A stretch of DNA of 64,000 nt. Origin: Chondrosia reniformis. Its lineage: Eukaryota; Porifera; Demospongiae; Chondrillida; Chondrillidae. Shown here one piece after another: positions 48,186 to 61,500 of this stretch. The stretch lies in assembly GCA_947172415.1 (NCBI GenBank), contig OX359201.1, positions 6,808,501 to 6,872,500 on the forward strand, given 5' to 3'. The first letter of the stretch is position 1. Each line of letters begins with the position of its first letter. The notes under the pieces were generated by a model. That model saw only the letters and a program-made list of their open reading frames with translations. It had not been told where the DNA came from and searched no databases. The position numbers and the translations under genes were made by a program.

Positions 48186-51100
48186 TTATCCATTATTACA
48201 TGTTTCACAACACATTGTCTGCATTAAATTTGTTGAACACGAATGAACAGGCCTTATTGTGAGACAAGCACTGGGATCCCATATATCACAGCAGCAAGGC
48301 TGACTGCTAGCTGGTTTGATGTAGGGATTGCATCCACTATACTTTGTATTTCCATTACCTGACAGGCATTGCACTTGGCGTGTCTGTCTGCATCTCCCAC
48401 CCTTTTTGACACACTGTATAATTGAGTAACAACAAAGTTAAATATGCCTGGAGCTCAGTTCAGTTACATGCTTGCCTTAGACCACGGAGAACTCCTCCAT
48501 TCACAGTTAACATAACAGGATTCTTCTTGAATTGGTTTTGTTGAATTACAAACAGTGTCATTGACAATTCTTCCTATGACTCCATCATCAAGAACACAGT
48601 AAACGTCTCGAGTTTGAACACCATTCATTCCACAAGTTCCCTTGCACTGAATAGAACAAAGAGCAATATAATTAATTAATCATAACAAGCTATAAAAATG
48701 AACATTACTTGCATATCATTGTACACACACTGTACATATGGGGGAGCTACAATGTAATTTGGCTTACGTGACTCCATTCATGTGTCTCCCATTCAGCAGT
48801 GGAACAGTTAATGGAGCATGGACGAACATTGATCGGCTTGATCTGACCACTGCATTCCAGATCATTTACTATGATTGATGCTTCTGGTGTCACATTGTAA
48901 CACAGCACCAGTCTGTGCTGCACTCCTGCATTTTCCCCACACGCGCCAGAGCACTAGGAGACAAGCGCAACACGTCAAACAGCTTCAGCCATGCTTGCAA
49001 TATCTTTGGACTCACATCATTCCATTCACTGATCTTCCACTCAATCTGGCAGGCAGCTGTCCCACATGCCTCCTCGTGGACCGGCCGCGTGGACACGGGG
49101 CAATCATTTGAAGGGTGTATCATCTGCTGTCCACTACTCTCCTGTACCACACACTCTACCTTTCTCTGCCGGACACCACCTTCACATTGAGTTGAACACT
49201 GCCCCCATCCGCCAACACTCCACCTATATAGGAGAACAACATGCACTTGTCATCACCTGTCAACATCTCAAGTCACCTGACACTAGTGGCAGGCTGCAGC
49301 CCTACTTGGCATTGCAGTCTGGCTGGTGACATATCTCCACTATGGGAGTCGGTTTTGGTCCTATATATGTTCTGCAGTAGGCGTCAGGTACATTTGTGAG
49401 GTGGCCCCTGACCCTGACAATGCACTGATACCGGGTTACAGCCATGCCTGTTCCACATGTTACTGAGCACTGCCCCTTGGGGCCTGGCTCCCAGGAGTAT
49501 AAGTAGGATTTGGAGTTCCGTCCTCTCCTTTGCCGTACTGGCAAGGTCTGGTTACGCTTGATCACAGTATAGTAGGAGTACACGATTCCATAATTTTGAT
49601 CTGTTCTGCCAACCTACATTGGAGACAACATTAGATGAGTCAGTATGATGAGAGTACCAAAGTGGCAGGCCGACTCTCACAGTAATGGTCAGTGGCTGGT
49701 CAGTTGGTCCATCTGCCAGAACTGCCCATTTCTCAATACAATTGTCACAAGTGTGGTCTTTGATGAGTTTGAATTTAGTGCCCCCAAGTGACACCGGATT
49801 GTCTGCTGTAACCCTCATCTGAAGGCTCTGTTTCCCCTGCAGTCGGACTCCTTTACACAAACAGAGGAGATTAAATTATTCATTGTCATTTATGGAAATA
49901 CTTTCAGTTACTGTAATGTTATATCCCACAGATTCCTTTATTCATTCTTAATGAATAATTTTTGGGAGTGGAAATTGTGGTAACTAAATCTTCAATACAC
50001 AAACAGGATAAATTACCAATCGAGGATCCGGTATCATAGTACAGTGATGAAAGAGTCTCATCCATATATAAACAGCCTGCCATAGCAACACAGTTGTATA
50101 AGGCACACATACCACTCCTCCTATACACACTCACTGAATATGTATTGGAAAGCTAAACTGAAAGACCTTATACTGTATGCTTTGTATGAGTCATCCCTTC
50201 AGTGGGAGGTGGGGGAGGGGAGCATCAGATCTTGTTCGTCCAGCTGTTTAGCAGCATCATTCCAATGTACACTTGAGCTAGGTCAAGTGATTCAAGATAT
50301 CTGTGGAATGTCATTTATTCATTACAGCAACAATAGCAGATCATTGCTTTGTCAATCTCCTCCCTCCACCTGACACTGTCTGGTGCATGTCTTAGCTGTG
50401 TGGCCACAGTCACCCGGGAATACAGGCAAGGCTCCCAAGGGTCCCAGCGCCAGACAATGATTTATTTATACTAAACCGATGTCATTGTTTTGATGTGGTT
50501 CAATTAATTGGCCTTTGAAGTCAGACAACTATGAGACTCACTTATGTGGTTTCTGTAGGTGCCCAAAGTTGTTATGTTGATGTAAGAGGATTTCGGTGGA
50601 ATACTTACAATTCTGTTTGTATCTAAAAACATTAAAAATATAATTGTCATATACGTAAATTCTGCTGTAGTTCATTAATAGTCTGCCAGTAGTTACAGAA
50701 GGAGTAGCATTACATGATGCACTTGAATATAAACAGAATATTATATTCAACACAAGTATACATAGAGGTGGAACACACACTAATCATTAATCTTTTGAAC
50801 TAAATTATTCCAACATACGTTTATTTAGTCGCTTCTTTAAAACTTGGCCGACAAACTTTCTACATATTAGTTGTCCTTGATTTTCAGGTTTTAGTAGATG
50901 ACATCTGTGACATTTGTCTGATGCAATGGGTGAGCCTAGCTTGCCATCACATCCTAACCTCTATACAGCAAAGGAGTGGAGGAAGGGAGGAGTGGAGGGA
51001 GGGAGGAGTGGAGTTAGTGGTAAACACACAGGTGCTGTGGACATGAATAATCAAACACCATTTTTCTTATTTGCTACATCTACTATAGAGTAATGGCCTA

Positions 51101-52926
51101 TAGGGAACTAAAGCTAGTGAGAGCTTTGAAAGAGGATACAAAAGTTTTATTCTTCTTCTTATCTTCTCCACTAGGCCATGCGGTATAGTGTAAGTAGGTG
51201 CTATATATAGATTCAAGAATATTGTGTGGTTCATGCTCAATTGTGCATTCATGAGGTCTTACACAATTTGTAAATGGAGTATAATTACATCTATTTCAAT
51301 AGCGTTATGCCACTGATTGACAATGTCTGTAAGTCTTACATCCCATTCAGTACACTTCTACCACTCACAATGCAGCTGCCCTGAATGCATACACCTCCTC
51401 CCTCCAAGCACTTGGTACCATCAGGGACAGTTGGAGACTTCAAGACCACTTTTGAGGTCACATTGGAAATGCAAAGAAGTTGACACTCACTTTCTCCTGT
51501 GGCAAAGACACAGCATTAATTCAATGAATTTAAGAACAATGACAGAAAGAGTAATTGTTTTTGTGACAGACTGAGGTTTCAAACACATAAAGCTTCAGGA
51601 AGAAATATATATTTGTTATGTAATTACAATGAGTTGTTAGTGTGATCTCGTAATATGAGCACTGTATAATGAGTCAGGGACCCAGCTAACTCAGTAGGTG
51701 CAGCAATTCCATTAAACACAGCAATAGAGATTGTTGTAATGTTATAAGACTTGAAAATTGTTTAAACATTATTAAACATATCTGGTGTTCACCAAGTGGA
51801 ACTGGCCATTGTTCCTCGACTGATTGGCTTGTTTACAAGCTCCAACGTGGAAGGTATTGACTTACATGTGTTAGAGACTGTGTGTGTATCCCTAACACTC
51901 TGCCATATATACTAATATGCAAACCCCCTTTAACACAAAACCACACACCGTGGCTGAGCCATCAATATTAATGTGACATCAAGTCATGAAATAAAAAACA
52001 TATTTAATTTGACAGTCCTAATATACATTAGTTAGCTAATTTGAATTTAAATCATAAGACATGATGTCCTTTGAAAGGTGAGCTATTACTTGTTACCCTC
52101 CCACAAGGATTACTGGTCTCAAATGTACGTATACACAGTAATAATATACATGATCAAAAACTAACAGTTTAATGTAGACATTATACACTTTGCATGTACA
52201 CTAGATCAATTAAGATCAAGTAATGATTGAGTTAAATCCGGTGCAAAGGGATATACGAGAGGAGCACCCAACTATTGAAGGAGATATACTCAGACTGTTC
52301 TATACAGTGCCTGACTTACCTCTTCTGGGCGCAGCAGAACTCCAAGATTCAGAGTCGTCAGCAGAATTGAATGCTTGGCACTGCTCTGTCCGTATGTCCA
52401 CATCTTTGATTAGACAAGGCTGAAATAATTTGATGACAACAGTGATCAGTGTAAATAGAGTGAATATGGCATCAAGCAGCTATATGAAGGTGCCTTGTAA
52501 GAAATCTTGACCAAATTAGATCAGGGAAACCACTAATTGTTCAGTTTCAACAAAAGCCATTATAATATTCATGTTAGGTACCTCTGGAGCTAACGTGCTC
52601 ACCTGCACATTACACGACCTATACCGCATCTGAGGAAGATTTTGACAATCGCCCTGACTGCAATACAAAGAGATAAGTCAGTAAATTGAATAGCAATAAA
52701 GACATGCTTACTTACTGGCACTTCTTCTGGTACATTATTCCAGACCCACACTCCTGCGTGCAGTCGCTCCACTCATTCCAGCCTTCGCCTGCGACCAACC
52801 TCTTTATATTTAAAGCATATAGTCGCATTTGAATGCAGCAGTTGTACGACAACAAAATTTACTAACCTTTACGGGACTTGCAGAATGAAGGTATCCAGAG
52901 TGGGTCCAAATAATTGATAAAATCAT
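48186..52926 (-). CDS. ADAMTS-like secreted protein with thrombospondin type-1 repeats
   Basis: Extracellular-matrix protein of the ADAMTSL/papilin type, with no metalloprotease domain. The likely start at 52926 gives a short hydrophobic leader (MILSIIWTHSGYLHSA). Exons in order: a first TSP1 (WNEWSDCTQECGSGIMYQK, about 52770), CQNLPQMRYRSCNVQ, FNSADDSESW; an ADAMTS cysteine-rich part (VPDGTKCLEGGGVCIQGSC, about 51440-51365); GCDGKLGSPIASDKCHRC (about 50940); a spacer-like region (to about 49620); then several TSP1 modules (YSWEPGPKGQCSVTCGTG; WSVGGWGQCSTQCEGGVRQR; two more with WExxEWS/CxxxCG), and a short Cys-rich C-terminus ending CCETCNNG. The order cysteine-rich, spacer, TSP1 array is that of ADAMTS-like proteins. 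Introns are longer than elsewhere in the window. Confidence 0.85.
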
Positions 52927-53270
52927 GAGGAGAATCTTTACTAAGAATCGCCTGCAGAAATTGGACTAGGGATCTACACGTGTACCAAAAAAGTTTAATA
53001 AGAATCAATCGCAAATGCGAACCTTATCGCGTGCATCGTGAGGTTTGCAGCAGCGTCGGAAATCGTTTATGGTGAAGCTGTCGTACAAGTGGTGCTAGTT
53101 ACGTTGAGCACTACTGGGAGCATCCACTAGTCAGCCAGCATTATAGACACTAAACTCGCTCTCGTTAGCTACTTACAGTCTGTAGGGTTTCATATTTCAC
53201 GAAATTTTAATTTTTTATGTCATATATAATTGATGACATTCATGGCCGGTATCCATAGCAACTTATAGAA
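52927..53270. promoter_or_regulatory. Bidirectional spacer ADAMTSL / AK8
   Basis: 344 bp between divergent start codons. No core-promoter motif stands out. The assignment rests on gene orientation only. Confidence 0.35.
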
Positions 53271-56200
53271 ATGGAGGACGCGGCCAAGCGAACGGTTAGG
53301 ATTCCACCCGACTTTGCCAAGTACGCGGAGGAAAAGGGCATCTTTGACATACTGGAAGTGAGTGTGGTGTCGCCTTCCAGGTGCTTCTCTATGGCATATG
53401 ATGCTGTTTGCAGTGTGCGGTACAGGAGCTTCTAGTAGCCGAGCCAGATGACCCGTTACAATTCTTTATCGATTATTTGGGAAGAAAAGGATCAAATGGT
53501 AACTTGCAAAGGAAAAGTCTTGTTACTGAAAATCCTTGTGTTTATCAACATTTTAAATTAAAGCATTTTACGGAATATCGTTTCAGTTTCCTGTGAACCG
53601 CTTGGCGGTTTCTTAGATGATGTAAGATTACCGCAAGCCATTGTACCTTGTACAGTGGACCATGACATAAGCTTATGGAGTACATAAGCTGTGCTCAATT
53701 ACTCCATGTCGTCAGGAGGCTTATCAGACGCGGGCAGCGTGACCCGATGGGGCAATGTGCGGTTAAATATAATTATTGTTTACTTTTTAATTATTCAAAT
53801 TAATCGAGACAATGCATTTCACATGTTCCTTCCTATCTGCCGCAGTTCCTCGTGTACTCATACTGGGACCGCCAGTTGTGGGAAAGCGATCAATTGTAAG
53901 TGACACAGTCGATGTGTGTTTGTGAGATGCATGGACTACTTGTTCACTGGTAGGGGAAGCGGGTGGCAGACAGCTTGAGATGTGTGCTTGTGGATGTGCA
54001 GCGGCTGGTGGCAGAGGAGGACAGCCAGTTCTCCTCCAAGGTCAGTGTGTCCATGTTGAATGATTCAATCAGTGTCAGTGTGAGCTCATGTAAAGTTTAG
54101 ATAAATGCGACTCCTTCAGACAGCCATGTGAGGATGTTACAACTGATACGTGACTCCTACTTCTGGTACATATTCTCTTTAGGAACTAGCTCCCACTCAA
54201 CTGGTGGAGTTCATTGCAGAGCGCTTGGCTCAACCGGACTGCCTGAACAAGGTAGGAGCACTTGTGTGGCTTGAGTGTCTCTGCTACAGCCAATGTATAG
54301 AGTGGCTATCAAGTTGCTCCAGTGTTACTTGAGGAAAGAGATAATGTGTCTGCTAAATTTGTACATGTTGAAATGATAACTCACTCATTGATTGTCAACA
54401 GTAACCATTAGCTATGTAATTGAATATAACTTTACAGATTTAGAATTTGGTTTTCCATAACAGATGGTCTTGTCATGTTGATTAACCTCTTGAATTGCAT
54501 CTCACTCAGTGAAGCTGGCCTCTGGTTACTAGACCATCTGACATGTACCATCTTCCTGTCTCTCCCCTCAGGGTTGGGTACTGGTACACTTTCCAGAAAA
54601 CAGGCAGCAGGTATAAATGTTATCTCTTAGTAGTGCATGTGACAGTCATGTGATCTGAAATACATGTATAGGCATTGCAACTTCAAGCTGCTGGAGTAAT
54701 ACCAAGACATGTTGGTAAGTATTGCCTTGGTTCATGGCTCTGCAGCTGATCATGTGACTGTCACATGACCATCAGTCCACTTGGAGGCTGCAGACAGTGT
54801 GCTAAAAGGTCGTTTCTCTGGCAAGCGCTTGGATCCTATAACAGGGGAAGTGTATCACGTGACCTTTGCACCTCCCCCAACAAGGGAGGTGTTTGACAGA
54901 GTGGTACAGACCCCAGGTGGGCTGGAAGGTGTTGGGTCAAAGGTAGCACTCTACAGAAGGTAGGCTGGTACATGCCCAGGTAATCCTATCCCAGCTCTGT
55001 GTACCATTGGTCACCTCCAGATGTGTGGAGGGCTTGCTCAACTGCTACCAGTCGCTGTACAAGTCCTTTGATGCTGACCAGCCAATTGATGATGTGGCAA
55101 GTCAAGGTATGAATTGAGCACCCTGTGGTTTACTGTTGAACTGAAATCTGTCCTCTTTGGGCAGTCATGACCTTCCTACGCAGCCAGGGACGAAGACCCG
55201 CCCCCACCACCCCTCGGATAGTCATTCTGGGTCCCACTGGCAGTGGCAAGGGACTGATTACGTCTCACCTCTGCAGGAAGTACAACCTGGTGAATGGTGA
55301 GTGTGTCCAGGGAGAGGTTACTGTATGGTTTCCTGTGAGGGGCCTGCCACTGCTATCTTGTCTGATTTGAGTGGCCAAGAAGCCACAACCACCAGACACA
55401 CTCAATATTGGGTCCACTGGTATAAAGGAACATGTAATTGTTTTACCTTTGTAGTGGCTTTTAAGGATATGATCAATCAAGTTCTTCAATCGAACTCAAG
55501 CCTTGCTGACTTAATTCAGCCTTTTCATCAAAAAGGAATTTTGAGTAAGTTTTGTAGAGAAGGAAGCGAGTGTAATAAGGAGGTGTCCAAGTGTGACAAT
55601 CTTAATTGGCAAGTCTGCTCCAGGCAATCTCAATCAACAGCTATTGCCTCTACAGCTGGAGCTGTGCAGGTTAATTGTGGCATTCTTACCGTTTACGTAT
55701 CTGTTCCCCAGTACCTGATGACTTGCTGCTACAAATTGTCAGTGATCGGCTGAACCAACTTGATTGTGTAAGTCGTGGCTGGGTTCTCCAGGGGTTTCCC
55801 CTAACAAGGGAGCAGGCGGAGCTGCTAGATAAGGCGGGACACACTCCAAGCAGGTTGGCTACTGCTTACAGTCATCTCTTGCTGCCTGTAATCCATTGCC
55901 CCGCCCACTACAGAGTATACTTCTTTGATGTACCTGTTGAAGTTATTTTGGAGAGATTGTCACTCAGAAGAATTGACCCTGTTTCTGGGACAAGGTTGGT
56001 CTCCTTGGCTGATTCCACTGTTTCATACTTTTATGTCTCTCTTAGGTACCACCTTTTGTATGACCCTCCAGTCAACGAAGACATTAAACAGAGACTCAAA
56101 GTTGTAAGTTGACCCCTCTGCCTCCAACCTCTCTTATCCTCTCCAACCTCTCCCCTCTGCCTCCAACCTCTCCCCTCTGCCTCCAACCTCTCCCCTCTGC

Positions 56201-56852
56201 CTCCAACCTCTCCTATCCTCTCCAACCTCTCCCCTCTGCCTCCAACCTCTCCCCTCTGCCTCCAACCTCTCCCCTCTGCCTCCAACCTCTCCTATCCTCT
56301 CCAACCTCTCCCCTCTGCCTCCAACCTCTCCTATCCTCTCCAACCTCTCCCCTCTGCCTCCAACCTCTCCCCTCTGCCTCCAACCTCTCCTATCCTCTCC
56401 AACCTCTCCCCTCTGCCTCCAACCTCTCCTATCCTCTCCAACCTCTCCCCTCTGCCTCCAACCTCTCCCCTCTGCCTCCAACCTCTCCTATCCTCTCCAA
56501 CCTCTCCCCTCTGCCTCCAACCTCTCCCCTCTGCCTCCAACCTCTCCCCTCTGCCTCCAACCTCTCCCCTCTGCCTGCAACCTCTCCCCTCTGCCTGCAA
56601 CCTCTCCCCTCTGCCTGCAACCTCTCCCCTCTGCCTGCAACCTCTCCCCTCTGCCTCCAACCTCTCCCCTCCCTTCATTAGCATCCCAATGACACAGAAG
56701 AGGAGGTCCAGAGACGTGTGAGAGAGTATCAGGACAGTCTGGAGGACCTGCTCACGTACTACAAAAAGGGACAACATGTTAATGCTGATCAAGATCCAAA
56801 CACAGTTTTCGAGATTGTAGAAGGAATCTTAATTAACTCTCTACAAAGTTAA
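53271..56852 (+). CDS. AK8: Adenylate kinase 8
   Basis: Nucleoside-monophosphate kinase with two kinase domains, associated in other animals with cilia. Start MEDAAKRTVRIPPDFAKYAE. Exons follow in order: DDPLQFFIDYLGRKGSN; first P-loop VPRVLILGPPVVGKRSI (about 53850-53890); LRCVLVDVQRLVAEEDSQFS; LAPTQLVEFIAERLAQPDCL; GWVLVHFPENRQQALQLQAA; an exon at 54781 (FSGKRLDPITGEVYHVTFAP); second P-loop RIVILGPTGSGKGLITSHLC (about 55217); GWVLQGFPLTREQAELLD; VYFFDVPVEVILERLSLRR, IDPVSGTRYHLLYDPP; and a C-terminus ending GILINSLQS. The first P-loop has GKR where GK(S/T/G) is usual, while the second is canonical GSGKG. The IDPxSG pairs are adenylate-kinase LID signatures. A 570-bp intronic repeat splits the last part. 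Confidence 0.93.
56106..56675. repeat. Intronic pyrimidine minisatellite, 17-18-bp units
   Basis: About 30 units of CCCTCTGCCTCCAACCTCT mixed with a TATCCTCTCCAACCTCT variant, in the last AK8 intron. It forms an unbroken polypyrimidine tract on the coding strand before the acceptor of the exon HPNDTEEEVQRRVREY. Confidence 0.94.
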
Positions 56853-56921
56853 TACTGTGTACATGAACTTGGAATAACGTGTTATCTTTATGACATGGTA
56901 CATGTTGCTAAGCAACGTGCA

Positions 56922-58340
56922 ATGGGGAACCGAGGACCCAGATTGAAGGGTGCGCAACTTGCAAATCTGTTGAGAACGACGCACTGTAAGTTGGGGGAGA
57001 CCGAACATTCCTGCTATTCATAGTTCACATGTGATTGGTTCTTTCCACTGCGTTACTATAGTTTCCTCGAAAGAGCTGCAGTTTTGGTAAGTCCATGTCA
57101 CACAGCCGCACGGTGCGTTTACTCGCTTGCATTGGACGTACGCAGGTACCGTCAGTTCCTGGGAGACTGTCCTACGGGACTCCTCAGCGGAGAGGTCCGC
57201 GATGATGCGCAGCAGACGTGGGAGTTGGCTAAGTTACTCTTCAAATTTCTCTGTAGGACTTTGATCGCCTCTTTAAAGCTTCCCTGTGTTGTGCGGATGA
57301 ATCTGAGATGTTCTCTCAGATAATCTTTGCTTCTTTCCAGCGGGACCAGAACGGTCTGGTAGGGTTTGAGGCATTTGTCCAATCATTATCAACCATCCTA
57401 CGAGGCAGTGATGAGGAGAGGCTTAGCTGTTAGTACATCCTGGCCATTAGGATCGCTTACATAATGTGTTGACCACAATCCATATAGGGCTCTTTTCAGT
57501 GTGTGATGCAGATGGAGATGGGTTTGTGAGTCGTGAAGATGTGATATATGTAACAAACTCTCTATACAAGTTCCTTGTAAGTTTACCTTCATTACTGATG
57601 CTAGTGTTGACCATAGTACCTCACTCACACAGTGTTGACCATAGTACCTCACTCACACAGTGTTGACCATAGTACCTCACTCACACAGTGTTGACCATAG
57701 TACCTCACTCTCACAGTGTTGACCATAGTACCTCACTCACACAGTGTTGACCATAGTACCTCACTCACACAGTGTTGACCATAGTACCTCACTCTCACAG
57801 TGTTGACCATAGTACCTCACTCACACATAGTACCTCACTCTCACAGTGTTGACCATAATACCTCACTCACACAGTGTTGACCATAGTACCTCACTCTCAC
57901 AGTGTTGACCATAGTACCTCACTCACACAGTGTTGACCATAGTACCTCACTCTCACAGTGTTGACCATAGTACCTCACTCACACAGTGTTGATCATAGTA
58001 CCTCACTCACACAGTGTTGACCATAGTACCTCACTCTCACAGGGTAGAATAGTAAACTTCTGTTCAGAGGATGATTTACCACCTAAATTAATAAATGTTC
58101 GTTTCCATGACAACATTGAATATGTAAGTATAGCTGCATTGTGCACAAATAAGGTGTAGAAACTAGTTCCAATAAACCATCCCTCTCTTGTTCAGCTGTT
58201 TTCTAAATGGTGAACCTTGTTTTCTGTAGTTTACTGGTTCATATAGAAAATTGTCAAAGGAAGATTTCAAAACATTCATTTCTGGTGGCTCTACATTTCA
58301 GAATGCCATTTCCTTGTGTAAAAGCTTTAATGATTTATGA
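56922..58340 (+). CDS. EF-hand protein of the neuronal-calcium-sensor/KChIP type
   Basis: Small calcium sensor. Start chosen at MGNRGPRLKGAQLANLLRTT (56922), because a glycine after Met fits the N-myristoylation signal of this family; an upstream in-frame ATG lies about 27 bp away. Exons join as FSSKELQFWYRQF, GDCPTGLLSGE, DFDRLFKASLCC, EMFSQIIFASFQRDQNGLVG, FEAFVQSLSTILRGSDEERL, LFSVCDADGDGFVSREDV, IYVTNSLYKFL, then after a minisatellite intron GRIVNFCSEDDLPPKLINV, and a last exon SYRKLSKEDFKTFISGG ending CKSFNDL. The CPxG of EF1 and the layout match NCS proteins. Only EF3 (DADGDGFVSRED) has all canonical ligands; EF2 lacks the first and last acidic residues. About 195 residues. The gene starts 69 bp after the AK8 stop. 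Confidence 0.82.
57600..58043. repeat. Intronic minisatellite, 28-bp unit, about 16 copies
   Basis: Copies of TGTTGACCATAGTACCTCAC then TCACACAG or TCTCACAG. Each unit ends with a usable acceptor (CTCACACAG), and the final unit supplies the actual acceptor of the exon GRIVNFCSEDD at 58044. Confidence 0.95.
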
Positions 58341-58518
58341 TTTCGTGCATATTTTCATTATTCTTGTTAAATGGTTCGAAACATTGTTATGTTTATTGAA
58401 TGTTTATTATACAATTTCGACGTAACCGTTTCCGTTTATTATTCGCAATGCCTGTGATTGCTAAAATGGCGTACCTTATTGGACAAACAGGTGTGTGAAA
58501 GGTACGAGATACGGAGTT

Positions 58519-61500
58519 ATGGGTCAATCTACGGGAAGACCAAAGAGCGAAGGATCTGGCACAACAAAGACTCTCTTAAAAAAGCCGTCACTCGATCAAG
58601 GTCACTCCGACTTTAACGGAGAAGGTACGTGTTTCCGTGTCTATCCGTGACCTCGCAGTCTCTCGCACAAAGAAAACCTTAGTAAAATAAACAGAAGACT
58701 TTGGAAAGTATTAAATATGTTTCATTAAGAGTTAAACTTTAGATTTTTATTATTTTGAGGAGTGGGTAGCCACAATGAAGTTTAGTAAATTCCTCCCAAG
58801 TTAGCCGTGAGAACTACATAGGTGTGCGCAGCCGTGTGAGTTGTACGCATTCTATAATGTATTCAAATCAATTTAATTAAGTTTAAGTCAGTGAACTGAA
58901 CAACTTTGAAGTACTGGCGTTGTATGGAAAGAATTTGAGCTGTTCATCTTTTGTACCAATTTGTTTTGTCAACTCCACCCCCCGTTCAGCGTGTTGGTGT
59001 GTGTCTGTTTGTGTCTGTAGGTAGCATATCGTCTCCTGGAGTGGGCACTTTGCGCTGGGAGTCCCAGGAGAACCTAGCAGATGATGAAGGCGATCCTCAG
59101 CTGTACTTAGTGAAGCATGACTTTACTGCTCAAGGAGAGGGGCAGATCAGTATACGGAAGGGTGAGCGGATCAAAGTGACAGTGTCTGCAGAAGACTGGG
59201 TGGAGGGGATCAACAGCAGGGGAGAGGTGGGCTGGCTGCCCGCCTCCTACATTGTCCAGTGCGACAGCTTGGAAAAGTACTCGTGGTACCATGGCAACAT
59301 CACTCGAGCAGCTGCAGAGGTCAGTCTGAGCAGTGGAATAAATGGAAGTTTTCTGATTCGAGAGAGTGAAAGTAAACCTGGACAGTACTCCATTTCACTG
59401 CGGTTTGGAGGACGGATGTACCACTATAGAATATCACAAGATGCAGTAACAGAAAAGTACTACGTTATGCAGGTATGTCTGTGTTGGGGGCGTGGTTAGT
59501 GTAGGTATGTCTGTGTTGGCTATAGGGGGCGTGGTTAGTGTACTGCTCTTCCTTGTAGGACATTACCTTTGCCACACTGGCGGAGCTGGTGCGTCACCAC
59601 TCCCAACAGGCGGACGGACTGGTCTGCACCCTGCATTACCCCGCCCCCAACCCCAAGAAGCCTACCATATTTGGGCTGTCTCAGAAGGGAGATGAGTGGG
59701 AGATTGACAGAGGTGACATTGAAATGGCACAGAAACTAGGTGGAGGGCAGTACGGAGAAGTGTACAAAGGAACATACAGGAAGACGGGACAAGCAGTGGC
59801 TGTGAAAACATTTAGAGTTAGTGGATTGAGCATGTTGTTGAGCACACATTGGCTGACTGGTGTCACTGTGACGGTGCAAGTATGGTCTATGTCCTTTAGG
59901 AGGAAACAACAGATGCTTCAGAGTTCCTTAAGGAAGCAGCCGTGATGAAGGAGATACGGCATAGTCACTTAGTTCAGCTGCTTGGAGTGTGCACACGAGA
60001 GCTTCCTTTCTTCATTATTACAGAGTACATGCCCAAAGGCAACCTGCTGGAGTACATCCGAGGACCGGAGGGACGCAAGCTAGATGCTGTCATTTTAGTG
60101 TTTATGTCACAACAAATTGCATCTGCCATGTCTTACCTGGAGGAGAAGGGGTACATTCACAGGTTGGTGAGGCTAGCTTCCAGTGAGGTACTGAATTCAG
60201 TGCCTTTCCACTTTGTTCTCACAGAGACTTGGCTGCTAGAAATTGTCTTGTTGGAAATGAATATCTGGTAAAGGTAGCAGACTTTGGCTTGTCAAGGTTT
60301 GTGGAAAATGATGTGTATGATGCCCGCAGTGGAACAAAGTTTCCAATTAAGTGGACTGCACCAGAGGCTTTGGCATATAATCAGTTTTCCATTAAATCAG
60401 ATATTTGGGGTGAGCTCCAATTAGATTTGCATGCCTGCATTTGCTTACTGCTTGCTTGTTGCGTGTAGCATTTGGTATCTTGTTATGGGAGCTGGCCACT
60501 CAGGGAATGTCCCCGTATCCCGGAGTGGAGCTGTCCGCAGTGTATGAACTACTGGAAAAGGGTTTTCGGTTGGAGAGACCTGATGGCTGCCCCACAAATA
60601 TTTATGACATGATGCAGAAATGTGAGGGAAATGTGTGACTTAGATGTTGTACGTAGGTCACTTGGTCTCATTCCCAATTGTTAGGTTGGAACTGGGACCC
60701 ACTGAAGAGGCCGACATTCTACGACCTGCTGATGGAGTTGAATGCTATGTCTAATATTAATGAAGGTCCGTATGCTATATACTACAAGTACATATATAAT
60801 TGGCTTGGTTCCTTATTTCAGAGGTTGAGAAACAGTTTGAGCCCAAAAATCGTGCTCAAAATCGTCCTCTCCCCGAGCCTCCTCAGAAGAGCCCTCCCGC
60901 CCTCCCTCCTCCCAATAGCAAGACCAAAACTGCTGGTCGACCAATTCCTCCATCATCACCTGGAACAAGCTCTCATACAAAGTCCCCACCTCTCCCTCCC
61001 CTCTCCAGCAAGCCAAGCTCGCAGGGGAGACGCAACACGGGTTTGACACCGTCCCCCCCGCCACCTCCCCTGAAGCCAGATAAGCGGAGTCACACCCTTG
61101 GACGTGTTGACAATGGAAGCTCAAGAGATGCGCAATTACCACCAAAACCTTTGAAACCATTAATCCCTAGCAACAAGCCAGCTGTTATCCCTGGCAACAA
61201 GCCATCTGTTGTCCCTAGCAACAAGCCATCTGTTGTCCCTGGCAACAAGCCATCTGTTGTCCCTGGCAACAAGCCAGCAGTGGCCCAGGGGAGTAAGCCA
61301 ACCATTAAATCACACAAGCCTCTCCCACCAAGTAAACAGCAAAGTGTCCCTCCTCCATTGACACCAAAGGGCAAGTCTTCAGGAAGGAAGAATTGGAAGG
61401 AGAGAGGATGCTACTCTAAGGAAGAGTTCAGTGAACTGACGAGTGATATAATTTCTCTGGTTCATGAGACTGAGGTCATTTGTGAAGGCAGTTCAAGCCA

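Noticed and set aside
50140..50780. Small frames on both strands inside the ADAMTS-like gene
   Set aside because: They fall in a long intron and show no domain; only the short minus-strand exon near 50625-50540 fits the gene.
56106..56681. 190-codon Leu/Pro/Ser-rich frame
   Set aside because: Pyrimidine minisatellite in the last AK8 intron; the AK8 sequence continues correctly only if it is removed.
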